Part shown: positions 1-12,705 of the stretch, in pieces | How the letters are laid out: each line of letters starts with the position of its first letter | How positions within the stretch are numbered: the first letter of the stretch is position 1 | DNA from: Patagioenas fasciata | Taxonomy: Eukaryota > Chordata > Aves > Columbiformes > Columbidae | Assembly: GCF_037038585.1 (NCBI RefSeq) | Contig: NC_092560.1 | Span: 83,490,049-83,554,048, forward strand | Reading direction: 5' to 3' | Length of the DNA stretch: 64,000 nt | Translations under genes and position numbers: made by a program | Notes under the pieces: model-generated | Database searches by the model: none | The model's input: only the letters and a program-made list of their open reading frames with translations | Told to the model about the DNA's origin: nothing

Positions 1-271
1 TTGGCGTATTCCTCCGTTGAAATGACCGTGCTCTTTATAGCCGGGCTGTGTCTGCATCTGAGCTATGCAGCGCCAAGGGTATTATTAGCGTGGACATCAC
101 CGGGGCTGTAACCGTACCCTGCTCCCCTTGGCAACCGTGGCCAACAACACATCAAACAGAAGGTTGATACCTTCTTTTAATAAAAAACAACTAAAAAAGA
201 TACTCGCGGTGAAATGCGGAGCTGGGCACGGGGCGGCAGAGCCGGCTCCAGGGCACACACCGGTGTGTGAC

Positions 272-1400
272 GTAGCCTATGGCACATCCTGAGGCGGATC
301 TGTGGTATACCCTATGGTATATCCTGTGGTATACCCTATCATATACCTTATCACATACCTTATGGTATATCCGTTGGCATACCCTGTGGTATACCCCATC
401 ATATAGCCCATGGCACACCCTAATGCATATCCTACGCTATACCCTGTGGCATACCTTATGGCACACCCTATGGAATACCCTATGGCATATCCTATGACAC
501 AGCCTAATGCATACCCTGTGGTATAACCCATGGTATACCCTATCATATACCCTATCGTGTACCCTATCATATACCCTATGGCACACCCTAATGCGTATCC
601 TATAGTATATCCTATGGTATATGCTGTGGCACATCCTGTGGCATAGCCTATGGTATACCCTGTGGCATACCCTATGGTATACCCCATGGTATACCCTATC
701 ATATACCCTGTGGCACACCCTAATGCGTATCCTATAGTACGCCGTATGGCACGCCCTGTGGCACATCCGACAGCATGTCCTATGGCACACCCTGATGCAT
801 ACCCTATGATACACCCTGTCATATACCCTATGGCACATCCTAATGTATATCCTGTGGTATACCCTATGGCACACCCTAATGCATGCCCTATGACACATCC
901 TAATGCATGTCCTGCAGTATACCCTATGGTATATCCTATGGTATACACTATCATATACCCTATGGCATATCCTGTGACATACCCTAAAATATATCCTCTC
1001 ATATACACTATGGCACATCCTAGTGCGTATCCTGTGGAATACACTACAGTATACCCTATGGAGTACTCTATGGCACACCCTAATGCATATCCTATGGTAT
1101 ACCCTGTTGCATATCCTATTACATACCTTAATGCTTTCCTTATTGCATCACCTATTATATACCACATTGCATGCTATAATGTATACCCTATTGCATACCC
1201 TAATGCATACCCTATGGCATACCCTATTGCATACCTTATTATTACTCTAATACATATCCCATTATTACCCTATGCCTTATTGTATACCCTATTGCATTCC
1301 CTAGTGCATTCTCTGTTGTATACCCTATTGCATTCTCTATTGCATATCCTATAGCACACCCTCTTGCACATCCCAATGCGTACCCTGTCACATACCCACG
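272..1400. repeat. 12-bp satellite array, about 1.1 kb
   Basis: Tandem monomers of consensus CCTATGGYAYAC, with variants such as CCTAATGCATAT and CCTATCATATAC. Spacings between successive CCTAATGC-type variants from 419 to 1079 (84, 84, 132, 72, 48, 36, 24, 120, 60) are all multiples of 12, so the register is almost perfect up to about 1115. From there to 1400 it decays with 1-bp slips. Because 12 is divisible by three and the monomer lacks stops in several frames, long tetrapeptide-repeat ORFs appear on both strands (for example 277-1167 minus). I regard these as non-coding. Confidence 0.92.
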
Positions 1401-1752
1401 CAACGTTTCTTCTGCATCTCAGTTTAATCTCTCGGTGTCCCAGAAACGACCCTTCCTTGTCTTGGTGCTTTGGTTCGCTCTAGTTGTAGAAATTGGGGTC
1501 AAATCCACTGGTTTCTGCACAAGTTGCACTCACCTGAGTTTGAGATGGTCCATATGGCCACTTCTGGAGCGGCTAAACCAGGAAGGTGGCCAAAAATTTG
1601 TTGTCAGCCCAGGCAGAGGATGGAAGAGGAAAATTTAGGTTGGATCCTTTCTTGGTTTGTAGATGTTGTGGCATTAGGTACCAGGGAATTGATTTATTCC
1701 CTTTACTAAATCAGGGCACAAAGGGAAGGGTTTACCATGCTGGGCACGAGGA

Positions 1753-1953
1753 TTTAGGTTGAAGGGACCTTCCCAGCTCCCCCAGTGCCACCCCTGCCAT
1801 GACAGGGACATCTTCACCAGCTCAGGTTGCTCAGAGCCCCGTCCAGCCTGGCCTGGGATGTCTCCAGGATTGGTTCAGCCACCACCTCTCTGCCCAACCT
1901 GGGACAGTGCCTCACTCCCCTCATGGGGAAGAATTTTTTCCTTGTATCTAATG
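1753..1953 (-). mobile_element. CR1 LINE 3' fragment
   Basis: Starts with TTTAGGTTGAAGGGACC and runs through GACAGGGACATCTTCACC and CAGAGCCCCGTCCAGCC. It belongs to the young subfamily lacking one G (GACAGG type) and is 5'-truncated. The final AGAATCA end is missing. Confidence 0.9.
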
Positions 1954-3261
1954 ATTAAGGTTTGGGTCTTTGTCGGGGAACAGTTTGTGGTTTGACAGAG
2001 GTGGAGGCGGGAGGATCTGAACATGACCGGAGAGCATCTGACCTGTGCACCATGGCCAACATTGACTGCAAAACCCATCAACCCTCTTTCCATGGCATTT
2101 TTAATTTAATTTAATTACAGGTGGTCTAATTCGTGCACAGAAAACACAGTGGTAGCATTTATCTTGGAAAAGACAGGGTCCGGGAGACACCAGAGGGGTT
2201 GCTACGTTAAAAAGTAGGGGGAAAAGAAGATGCTGAGGTGACGATTCCATGGGGAAAGCTGCTCCCCACAGCTCTCCTTGGGTGACCCCCATAACTGATG
2301 TGTGCCTGGGCTCTCCCAGCCCTGCAAATGATACTACCCTTGAATAAACAGCTTCATCTGGGGGGTTTTGCAGCAACTTGCAGAGCTTGGAAACCTTTCT
2401 CATTACATTTCTGTGCTGACATTGACAGCGCTGTCCTGGTTTCGGAAACCACTGTGGGACTCGCCAGCAAATCCCGCCTTGCGGATGCGGTTTATTTTCT
2501 TTACGCCCAGGGAATTCAAATGCAATTCTGAATGCATGCACACATATATACAGATATTATATATATGGGCTTAGCGGGGGAATGAGGAGGTGGCTCTGAG
2601 GAGCATCCCCAGCTGCTGCATCCTCCTGCTCTCAAGGAGCAGGAAAGAAACACGTTCCTTCCCATTTGCCTCAAATTGTGTCTCAGAAGATGCTCTGCAA
2701 TTCTGTAGTGGGATGCTTATTATTTTATTTTTACTATTATTTATTATTTTAGAATGCTCTATTTATATTATTTTCTTATTTATTGTTTTAGTGCTGTAAT
2801 AATAATTTTTTTTTTAAATTATTTTGCATAGTCATCCGGGGCCCAATGTAACCGGTGCAAGTGTTGGCAGCAGGCAGGAGAGGGAGCCAGGGGAGCGGGC
2901 TGGCACCCTGCCCACCCGGCAGGCAAAGGGCAGAGCCGGGCATCAATTAGAGCTGGTTCCATCGTTACCGTGAGTCTGGCCAAGCCATCGCCGCCTGCCT
3001 GTAGTGACAACACCCGCTCGGCTTCACCGTCCGGGTTACGGGAGCCGCTGGCACACGGGCCCCATGTGGGTCTGGGAGTTATTAGAGAGCCCCAGATTAA
3101 ATATCGAGCTTGCTCCTTTCAACTTGCTGCTTTTCCCAAGCGGAGCGATGGCCAGAGGAGCCGTCTGGTTCTTTCGCAGCTTTTCCGTGGCGAAGGACGA
3201 GGGAGCACCAGGCATTGCCTCCTTGGAGGATGATGGTGAGGTGAAGGAGGGGTTAATGGAG

Positions 3262-3640
3262 CACAAAAAGGGGTTTGACTCAAGATCTGGGGTTTTCATG
3301 GAATGTAAAAAAGGGTTTAACCCAAGAGCCGGGGTTTTCATGGAGTGCAAAAAGGGGTTTAACCCAAAATCTGGGGTTTTAATGAAGCGCAGAAAGGGTT
3401 TAACCCAAAATCTGGGGTTCTCATGGAGTCCGAAAAGGGTTTAACCCATAATCTGGGGTTTCCAAGTAATGCAAAAAAGGGTTTAACTCAAAATCTGGGG
3501 TTTCCAAGTAATGCAGAAAAGGGTTTAACTCAAAATCTGGGGTTTTCTTGGAGTGCAAAAAGGGGTTTAATGCAAAATCTGGGGTTTTCATGGAGTGCAA
3601 ATGGGGTTTAACCCAAGATCTGGGGGTTTAATGAAGTGGA
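3262..3640. repeat. 42-bp minisatellite, about nine copies
   Basis: Nine tandem copies of a unit of about 41-42 bp, built on AAAAAGGGGTTTAACC, CAAAATCTGGGG and TTTTCATGGAGTGC. Copies differ mainly in the last third (CATGGAGTGC versus CAAGTAATGC). The 42-bp unit gives a 14-residue periodic ORF (KKGFNPRAGVFMEC-like), which is a by-product of the repeat length. Confidence 0.9.
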
Positions 3641-4121
3641 AAAAATGAAGGCAACGGTTTCCCGCTGATAAGAGGAGGGAATGGAAACAGAGGAGCTGTG
3701 CCCCAAAAGCCCTAAGAGACCTCCAAGCTGAGAATAGCTAAGCCAAACCCCAAATTAAATAGGTTTTGGGGTTACACTGCACATGGGTCCGCAGCCTAAG
3801 CCCAGGGCTGGGTTTTGGGGCTCACAGCCCCTCGAGAAGTTGAGCCACAGCCGGAGGTGGCCGTAGGGCCACCAGCGTCCTGGTGAGCATCACAGGAGAC
3901 ACCAAGGGACTTGTCCCCAGGTCCACCTGTCACTCATGGCTCTGCACAGAGAAGGGGTTTAGTTTGAGTAGCAGAGCATCGTGTGGTTCATGGGAAGCAG
4001 GACTGAGTTGCAAAAATAGAAGGAAAAAATAGAGCCTTAGCGTTTAAAGAATGGTGTATATGAATTCGGTATTCTGGGAAGGTTTTATATTGCAACACTC
4101 AGATGTGTTGTCAAAAACAGC

Positions 4122-4303
4122 CATAGTTTGGGTTGAAGGGACCTTCAAAGCTCCTCCAGTGCCACGCCTGCCATGAGCAGGGACATCTTCACCAGCTCAG
4201 GTTGCTCAGAGCCCCGTCCAGCCTGGCCTGGGATGTCTCCAGGGATGGTTCAGCCACCACCTCTCTGCCCAACCTGGGACAGGCTCTCACCACCCTCAGG
4301 GAT
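4122..4303 (-). mobile_element. CR1 LINE 3' fragment
   Basis: GAGCAGG-type copy of the main subfamily. It is truncated after CACCACCCTCAGGGA. Confidence 0.9.
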
Positions 4304-4445
4304 GGTTCTTGGTGTCCCGTCACCTCTGCTGACCACTGAATGTCCCTATCTGGGCATCTCCCAGCAGTGGTGGCACTCAGCGGATGTTCCTCCTGGTCCC
4401 GCTGGCCGGTGGTGAGCGATGGCAGGAGCATCCCTGGCTGAGCTG

Positions 4446-4505
4446 CTGCCTGCACCTCCTGCCTGCACCTCCTGCCTGCACCTCCTGCCTGCACCTCCTG
4501 CCTGC
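4446..4505. repeat. 13-bp tandem repeat
   Basis: Four and a half essentially perfect copies of CTGCCTGCACCTC. The near-identity of copies suggests recent or ongoing slippage. Confidence 0.9.
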
Positions 4506-5301
4506 TGAAAGCCCAGCCAAGTTCAGACCAACAGACTTCAGCTGGTAGGACCTGTGCACACCCTGTGCATGAGCTACAGCATGGAGGCAACGCAGAGCAG
4601 AGGCTCTGCCAGGCTCTAGGTGGAGACTGCAGCCTGCATCCTGCCTGCACCCTGCCTGCAGCTCTGGGCCAGGTCCAGGCAGTGGTTACCGGTGGGGTGG
4701 GCTCCCGTCTGTTCCCAGCTGTTGCTGTGGGTCAGGCTGCTCGGGGCCGTGCAGGGTCCCCCTTGGGCTTTGGTTGGAGAGGCAGCGAAAAAAAAAAAAA
4801 GGGAAAAGCCTTAAAATCCATTTATCCATTGCCTGAGAGGTGAGGAAACGCCTGAGGATTCCCCGTCATCCGCTGTGCTCGATACAGGGAGGGCACCTCA
4901 GCATTGAGGTCCCCTCAAACCTGCTGGACTGGCAGCAGCTCTGTCTCTCAGTTTCCTCCTGAACAGCTCAAATTTAACCCCGGGATACGGGAGCACATCC
5001 TGCCCGCCCAAGGACTCAGCCTGGCTAAGGCGCCCTCCTGCCAGACCATCTGCTCCGGCAGAAATCCAGCTCAGGCTGCCCCGAGGTGGGGATTTCAGGA
5101 TGCTGCGGGGTTGGGACATCGCTGCTGCCGGTACCCACAGCCGCCCCGACATCCCTAGCCCTGCCCTGGGCTGATTCCATTCGCCTCACTTGGGAATGGG
5201 GTTTTCAGAGGGTTTTTAGAACCCTGCAATGTGTCACCCTGCCTGGGACCCATCCTGCACGCCCCAGTCGCTTTGCTGAGGGGTGAAGCATCCTTCTATC
5301 A

Positions 5302-5455
5302 GAGGAAGAAATCTTTTGCCCCTGAAGGTGGTGAGAGCCTGGCCCAGGTTGGGCAGAGAGGTGGTGGCTGAACCATCCCTGGAGACATCCCAGGCCAGGC
5401 TGGACGGGGCTCTGAGCAACCTGGGCCAAACTATTCTGTGATTCTGCGATTCTAT
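5302..5455 (+). mobile_element. CR1 LINE 3' fragment with internal deletion
   Basis: Forward copy ending in the typical ATTCTGTGATTCTGCGATTC. About 70 bp between GAGCAACCTG and CCAAACTATTCTG are deleted relative to the other copies. Confidence 0.9.
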
Positions 5456-7007
5456 GGGGGAGCAGGTGCTGGGGACGTCACCTTCTCAACCAAGGCCAGA
5501 GCAGACGCAGGGTCCAGCGTCAGCCTGGAGCTGGGATTTGGGTAGAAGGGCATTGAAGAGGGCAGAACCTCTGGGTGTTTTTTCCTGGGAAGAGGAGAAA
5601 ATGGGATAACTTGTGCTTTGCCCATCCCTGGCATCACTTGACTGCAGGCAGGAGGGATACAGGGGATGCTCTTGTGCCCACCACCCAGGCTCCTGCAGGA
5701 AATCTCTTTTTACTTTTTTTTAAAGGATTTCTAGCTAACCTGCAAGAATTTGTACCAAATTTAGTTTCCAACTGAATGGGTTTGATTGATGTGCTCAAGT
5801 ACAAGTGATATTGGACTGGCCTTTACAGAGGGATGGTCCCATGGGACTTGCAGCGTGGATGTCACAACACAGGCACCCTCAGCATCCCCCAGCCAGACTT
5901 AGGCTCAGTTTTAATCCCCATTGGATGTTTTTGCCTTGTACCTACCTGTCAAAATCTGGATTTGGAGAATCAATACTGGAGTCCCCATCCCTTTACCTCC
6001 CTGGCAGGTATCACTTCGCGCAATCTCATCTTTTCCTGCTTGCTGGAGAAACAAAACCTTTCCATTTCTGCTTCATTAATAAGAATAACTTGTGTTTCCT
6101 TGAGTCTCTAATTTTCCAGCTCATGCCGTCCAGTGGTGTGACACGGTCATGGTCACAATCAGCTGCTCCGCCAATATCCTGCAAGATATGCCATGAGCAT
6201 CCCTTTAGAGGTAAAGGGTTTGGAGGCATCGAAGGAGTTTTGCAGGTTAATGTTGTTTTCTGCAGCTCTTTTCTGCAAATTCAGTTTTTCCAGCGCAGAT
6301 GGGCAGCTTGGGAGGTGTTGCAGAGTGCTCCATACCTCTGTGCTTCAGGGATGAGCAGAAAAATGCATTTTTTACATCCATTAAAAAAACCCCAAACATA
6401 CCCAAATACAACATTTGCTGTAGCAGAAACTCCTTGTCTTCATAGGATTTGTAAACGTTAGCCCCCAAGAAAGATTTTCTGAACTTTTTTGTGTAAATAA
6501 TGTTTTTTAGCTGACTGGTACTTCACCTCCAAGCTGTGTCTTTCAGTGGTTGCTTGTTCCCCATCGCAGGGAGTGCGGAGCTGCATTTCCAGCACCGGTA
6601 CCCGGTTCCCGTCGGATGCTTGGCCGTGGTGGTGGGAGAGCCGGGCTGAGGAGCAGGCGGAGGAGATGAGAGGGTTGCCAGCCCCTTGGCTTTCCAGCAT
6701 GTTTGCTCAGCAACGTCGAGTGCTGGGCCAGAGCCACCACCTCCCTGCAGACTAAACAGTTGCGATGTTTTCTCCCATGACTGAAAGAATTTCGAAAAGG
6801 GTCCTGGTATGAAGCTTTACACAAACTCTGGGTGCCATGAATATCTCTGGCTGGGAGGCTGTTAACTCCCTCCTGGCCCGTGAGGTTCAGTCTCTTGGAA
6901 GATGAAGGGAAAACCCAGTCCATGATGGGGTTTCTTTCTTTTAAAGGAGAAAGCCAAGATCTCTGGCTGTGACAGAAATCCGGTGGTGTCAGCACAGGAC
7001 ACACATG

Positions 7008-7469
7008 GACCTGCTGGAGAGGGGCCAGAGGAGCCACAGGAATGATCCGAGGCTGGAACAGCTCTGCTGGGAGGACAGGATGAGAGAGTTGGGGTGTTCA
7101 GCTGGAGAAGAGAAGCTCCAGGGAGACCTTAGTGCACGTTTCTGGACTTAAAAGGGGCCTGTGAGAAAGATGGGGACAGACTTTTGAGCAGGGCCTGTTG
7201 TGATAGGACAACGGGTGATGGTTTTAAACTAAAGGAGGGAGATTCAGGCTGGACATGAGGAAGAAATTGTTGTCCCTGAGGGAGGTGAGAGCCTGGCCCA
7301 GGTTGGGCAGAGAGGTGGTGGATGAACCATCCCTGGAGACATCCCAGGCCAGGCTGGACGGGGCTCTGAGCAACCTGAGCTGGTGAAGATGTCCCTGCTC
7401 ATGGCAGGGGGGACACTGGGGGAGCTGGGAAGATCCCTTCAGCCCAAACTGTTCTGTGGTTCTGTAATG
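7008..7469 (+). mobile_element. CR1 LINE 3' fragment, 460 bp
   Basis: Longest copy of the main subfamily in forward orientation. It includes the degenerate end of ORF2 (LEQLCWEDRMRELG-like translation), then the 3' region with GATGGTTTTAAACTAAAGG and the GAGCAGG-type end. Confidence 0.92.
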
Positions 7470-7523
7470 CCCCATGCCCTTTAGACCTGTTTGTGGCCAT
7501 CTGTGTCCACTGAGATCCATACA

Positions 7524-7772
7524 AGAGGAAACGGCCTCAAGTTGCACCAGGGGAGGTTGAGGTTGGATGTGGGGAACAATTTCTTCCCCAAAGGGCTGTG
7601 GGGCATTGGAACAGGCTGCCCAGGGCAGTGCTGGAGTCACCATCCCTGGAGGGGTTGAAAAGACACAGAGATGAGGTTCTTATGGACGTGGATTAGTGCC
7701 AGGGGTGGGTTAACGGTTGGACTCAATGATCTTGAGGGGCTTTTCCAACCGAATGATTCTGTGATTCTATGA
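7524..7772 (+). mobile_element. CR1 LINE 3' fragment, second subfamily
   Basis: Begins GAGGAAACGGCCTCAAG, contains CAGTGCTGGAGTCACC, and ends GATTCTGTGATTCTATGA. It lies 54 bp after the preceding CR1 in the same orientation. Confidence 0.92.
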
Positions 7773-8196
7773 AACACCCCAAGAAGAAGCACGTTCACCT
7801 GGTGCAGATCCAGCTCAGAGGAAAGGGAGTGATGAAAGTCTGTGGGAGTAGTGCCTCGTGGCTGGGTGAAGCCGGGACCTTTGCGAGGCTAGGCACAGGG
7901 TGTCATCTGTAATTTGAAAGCTTTATCTGCTTTAAATGTCAATAGCCCCTTTGTTGGAGTAATAATAATTGCTGGGATTTGCATGTCTCAGTCACATACC
8001 CCAAAGCTCTTTGCAGAGGAAGATGAGTAAATTGTTCCTGTCTGCCAGCTGGGAAATTGGGGTGCGGAGGTGATGGGAGCCCACGCAGGATTGGAAATAA
8101 TACATTTCAATCTCTTGTGCTGTGGTTGCCCAGCTCTGCGTGGAAGCTGTTGGCTCAAAGCAGGTTTTCTGCCATCGTTTTACTCTGCTTTGTCTT

Positions 8197-8480
8197 ATAG
8201 AATCGTAGAATTATTGGCAAAGACCCTCAAGATCATTGAGTCCAACCATAATGCACCCTGGCACTGCCTCATGTCCCTGAAAACCTCATCTGTGTGTATT
8301 TCCAACCCCTCCAGGGATGGTGACTCCAGCACTGCCCTGGGCAGCCTGTTCCAATGCCCCACAGCCCTTTGGGGAAGAAATTGTTCCCCACATCCAACCT
8401 CAACCTCCCCTGGAGCAACTTGAGGCCGTTTCCTCTCGTCCTGTCACTTTTTACTTGGGAGAAGAGACCAACAGCCTCCA
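8197..8480 (-). mobile_element. CR1 LINE 3' fragment, second subfamily
   Basis: Begins TAGAATCGTAGAATTATT and contains CATTGAGTCCAACC and CCAGCACTGCCCTGGGC. It is an inverted partner of the copy at 7524-7772. Confidence 0.92.
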
Positions 8481-9870
8481 TGCTACTGGCAGTAGCACAG
8501 GCAGGGATGGTTTGGTGGCATCTCAGTATGGTTGAGTCCTCGAGGAGTGTCAGCAGGGTGCTGGCAGATTGGCCAGGAGTGTTGCTGCAGGTGGTTGCAG
8601 AAAGGGCAGAGCCCATGGAAGAAATTCCACTTCATGTCTCTCGTGCATGGATTAGCACAACAAAGGAGCTTGTATGGTGGTGTCCATCTGGGTGAGATGT
8701 TCCCGATAATGCAGTGGGTGATAGCTCTGTCTTAGAGGTGCTAGGTGAGACCTGAGCATCCATGGATAGAGGTGTTCCATCAGTCTTTGGTGCTGCCACA
8801 GGTTTCTCCAGGACTTTCTGAGCTTCTTCTGCATGTCGGCACCATAAACTACTCATCTCACTGGGTTGTACTCCCCAGAAAGCAAAGCTACACTCCTCCT
8901 CGAAGCCAGCACTTTAATACAAGTATTATTTAAATTATAAACAGGGAATAATGTGCAAAAAGTCATTTATTGAAGCCCTTTCTAGGAGGGTTTGAGGAGC
9001 GACCAGGCAGAGGGTATGTGACACAGGATGGACACTGTCCCAACCTCTTCCCACCACCTCCCTCCTCCAACCCTGTTTTACTTGTCTCAGGCCCTTTCCA
9101 AAGAGCCATTTAAGGCTCAAACCTTTTGTAGCACATTGCCAGCAACACCAAGTATTTAGCACAGCCTCTCTCCACTTTTTATATCGCGCCAAGCGCTGAT
9201 ATCTAAGCGTTATATGTTTCTTTTTACGCAGTATTTCTGACTCAGTATTTCCTGCCTCCTTGACAATGACTGAGTAAACAGCTGAGCTGCCAGAGGAAGA
9301 GCCCAGTGTTTACAGAGCAACAAGCCCAAATGTCTCTCTTTTTTTAATTTTATTTTCCATCAGAAGGTGGCGATGCTTAAATTAACCCTCATTTTCAGTC
9401 CACGCTAAACTGTTGCCCTCTTTGCTGCTGACAGAGTTGGTGGGCCCAGATCTGGGGAAAAATATGTTGAACTCCCAAGGGATGAATTTTGGGCTGCAGC
9501 TGTTGGGGCTGGAGCGAAAGCTTGGACCCGATGGCAAAATTCTGCTGTTTATCCCTCTTGACTCCACTGCCCCACCAAAACTGGTAGAGGATGGATTTTC
9601 CTCCTCTATTATGGACTGGCCAAGTCTTCTTGGCTCTTCTAGCTTGGTCCTGGTCTTGGAGAGGTCTCACCTCTGGGCCAAGAAAGGACAGCGTTGCATG
9701 AGCTACATCTGCACTGAGATGAAGAATGAGCTTTCACTTGGGTGCAAGGGTGGAGAGCCCCAAAATAAAGACATTTTTTCTGTTCCTGTTGCTGGCAGGA
9801 GCTTCAGCCAAGGGTAGAAGTTGTCCAGTGGGGGATGTCAGAGGCTGGGCTGAGCCGTGGCTCATCTCTG

Positions 9871-9962
9871 TCATAGAATCATACAATAGTTTGGGTTGGA
9901 AGGGACCCTCAAAGGTCATCTAGTCCAGCTCCCCAGCATGAGCAGGGACATCTTCAACTAGC
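9871..9962 (-). mobile_element. CR1 LINE 3' terminus
   Basis: Short 3' end: TCATAGAATCATACAATAG, GGTCATCTAGTCCAGC and GAGCAGGGACATCTTCAAC. Confidence 0.85.
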
Positions 9963-10055
9963 GTGAACACAGGCCACCCCTGACCTACCCATCACGCATG
10001 GTGAGACCCAATGTGATGAATGTGCTTAACCTCCAGGTTTGTGCCCCAAAATTAA

Positions 10056-10116
10056 AATCATAGAATGTCCTGAGCTGGAAGGGACCCACAAGGATCATCA
10101 AGTCCAACTTGTGCCA
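10056..10116 (-). mobile_element. CR1 LINE 3' terminus, divergent
   Basis: AATCATAGAATGTCCTGAGC followed by GGATCATCAAGTCCAAC. About 60 bp remain. Confidence 0.75.
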
Positions 10117-10818
10117 TATGAGACCTCTTTGGAGGTCCCCTTGGCATCCCCCCAATTGCCGCATGATTTCCCAATAAACTCTTCTCCCAAACCAGGCAGA
10201 GAAGGGAGGTCAACCCTGCTACCTGGTATAAATACATTTTATTTTAAACTAGAGGCGCTGAGGGAAGGTCATCCAGTCAATGCGCCCAGATTATTTCCAA
10301 GCCAGGGCACCCCCAAATTAGTAGTACAATTCCTGTTTAAAAATACAGCCAAACTGATGAAAGATAATTTGCTCGCTGCCCTGACATCACCACCTAAGCA
10401 TGGGGTAAGCCAGTCCACGGGTTATTTTTATATAACTCCATGAGGCATTTCCAGAGCAAATAAAGTTCACTGGGCAGGGCAGTGACCTGGCCGCCTGGTT
10501 TCAGGGCTCTTCAGCCTCCTCAAGGCTTCTCCTCAGTGGGTGGAGGTCTGTGGGCCAGGGCATGGCTCCATCGATGTGCTCCAGGCATGTGGGACATGGA
10601 TTTTGTCCTCTGCTGCTCCTCACAGCTGGCCAGATCTTCACCTCTCCCATGCTGTTGGTCTGGTTCATCCGTTTTGGTTGCACACACTTTGGAAAAACCA
10701 TTGAGTTGTTGTCCATGTTCTCTATGCCCAGCGTGATGGGTCACAGGTCCTGCTGGGGGCACAGTTGACATGCAGCCAGGTGGATCACGCTTGTAACTCC
10801 ACTGACTGAATTACTTAG

Positions 10819-10990
10819 ATCATAGAATAGAATCACAGGATGGTTTGGGTTGGATGGGACCTTCCAAGCTCCCCCAGTCCTACCCCTGCCATGAGCAGGG
10901 ACATCTTCACCAGCTCAGGTTGCTCAGAGCCCCGTCCAGCCTGGCCTGGGATGTCTGCAGGGATGGGGCATCCACCGCCTCTCTGGACAA
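10819..10990 (-). mobile_element. CR1 LINE 3' fragment
   Basis: GAGCAGG-type copy. It shows GCAGGGATGGGGCATCC where most local copies read GGATGGTTCAGCC, suggesting a slightly different subfamily. Confidence 0.9.
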
Positions 10991-11451
10991 TCAGAGATGA
11001 CAGCAGGGACCTCCACAAACATGAACACCTCAAGGGAGGTGGGACATCTCTGCATAGGAGACGTTCATGTTGGCTTGTTGTGTTGTGTTGTGATTCTGAT
11101 CAAACCTGCTGTCTGAAGACCACATTAAAGGCCAAAGCTGCCCGGAACATCAGTGTAGACCTTCCCAGGCAGGACAAGGGAGATGCTGGTGGGCATCCAG
11201 TGTAGGAGGAGCAGGATGGCTTGGGGGCTGGAGAACTGCGTGAGATGCAGGAGACATCCCAGTGCCAGGGGATGGAGAAGTCTTGGGGCATCAAGGAAGA
11301 GCTCCAGGGTTCAAAAGGTGCTTTTTGTCCCAGGGCCGAGGTTGGTGACCTTATGGTTGGAGGAGGCCAGGAGGTCCCTGGTGCGAACGAAGGGTGTGGG
11401 GTACTCTCATATGATTTTTTTTTAATTGCTCAAGAGTCGGGAGGACATTTA

Positions 11452-11492
11452 GACTATTATTATTATAATTGTTGTTGTTGTTGTTGTTGTTG

Positions 11493-11551
<59 letters not shown>

Positions 11552-11552
11552 T
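11452..11552. repeat. Compound trinucleotide microsatellite (GTT)n(ATT)n
   Basis: A short ATT run, then about nine GTT units (11470-11497), then about eighteen ATT units. It encodes poly-Tyr or poly-Ile frames that are not genes. Confidence 0.95.
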
Positions 11553-12705
11553 TACAAGTGAAATCCCCAGAACAAGTAATTTGGTAACCCTGGGGTGGTA
11601 ACCTGAGCTGACAAATCACTGTCTCCTCCATCACCGGCTGGACATCGAAAGGACAAACTCTGCAAACTCCCCTGGAGATTCTGCAAAGACCCAGCAGGAT
11701 TTGGCTGCAAGGTTGACTTGGGAGTCGCAGACACAGTTGGACAATTGTCTTATAGAAATGGGTGTAGAGAGGAATTAGTCACCGCTGTTCGGTTAGTAAG
11801 TGCCTCGGTTATTTTACAAGTCTTTTTCCTGCATATGCAAATGGATTTTTTTTTTCCTTTTGTAATGAAACATATAAATAACTCCTGTCTTGCATCTTCT
11901 ATGGTTGTGTCAGGAAAATAAGCTTTGTGCTTTGGCCTGGGTTTCTTTAGCAGCTGCTTTACTTACCTTTTCTTTTCAAAAGAAAAATCTCCAATGTGTT
12001 GTCCAGGGCCATGAGAACGCACTTTGGTGCGATGGTTTCTATATCTCCCAGGATTTGCAAGGTGCATCCATGGGTTGGAGCGTTTGCAGCAGCAAAAGCC
12101 CTTTGTCTCAGGCGATAGGAATAAACCGAGATGAACAAGATACAGAAGATAATTGATTTAGTCACTGGGTTTCAAATGTTGTGCAGCCTGCACCGGGAAC
12201 ACGCGGTGTTGAGAACGAACTTGTCCTGTTTTCTCATTTTCCCCTACTTGGTGTCTGCTGGTTTTTAATACCGAGGAAAGGTCACTATGGAGACAGACAA
12301 GCCAAGTCGCGTGGGACAACTTGCAAGAAGCTCCACACCATTGCTAAGAGCCCAGGGAAACCCTTTGGGCTCTGAGTACGATTCGCTATCTCATGCCACC
12401 CTCTAGAAAGGTTTTTATTTGCTTTTCATCTCTCCCTTCAGGCAAACCCCTTTTTTTTCTCCCTGGCTGGAGGACCGATGAGGAGGTGGTTATCTCCCTT
12501 CACACTTCCTCCTTATGTTGCTCCATAAATCACGTCATTCGAATAATCCTTGGTCATGGCAACCACCAGCTGAGGAGCAAGGTGACCTTTTAATGCCAGG
12601 CCTGGGCTGCCCTGATCTTCAGGTTGGGCAGTCAACCAGGCTCTGCCATAATCTCATGAGACCCCAGGGAGCAACCAGACCATTAGTATAGCCCCAGCAA
12701 GACAC

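Noticed and set aside
277..1167. 296-codon minus ORF and other long ORFs in the first 1.4 kb
   Set aside because: They are frames through a 12-bp satellite whose unit lacks stops. The tetrapeptide periodicity reflects the DNA repeat.
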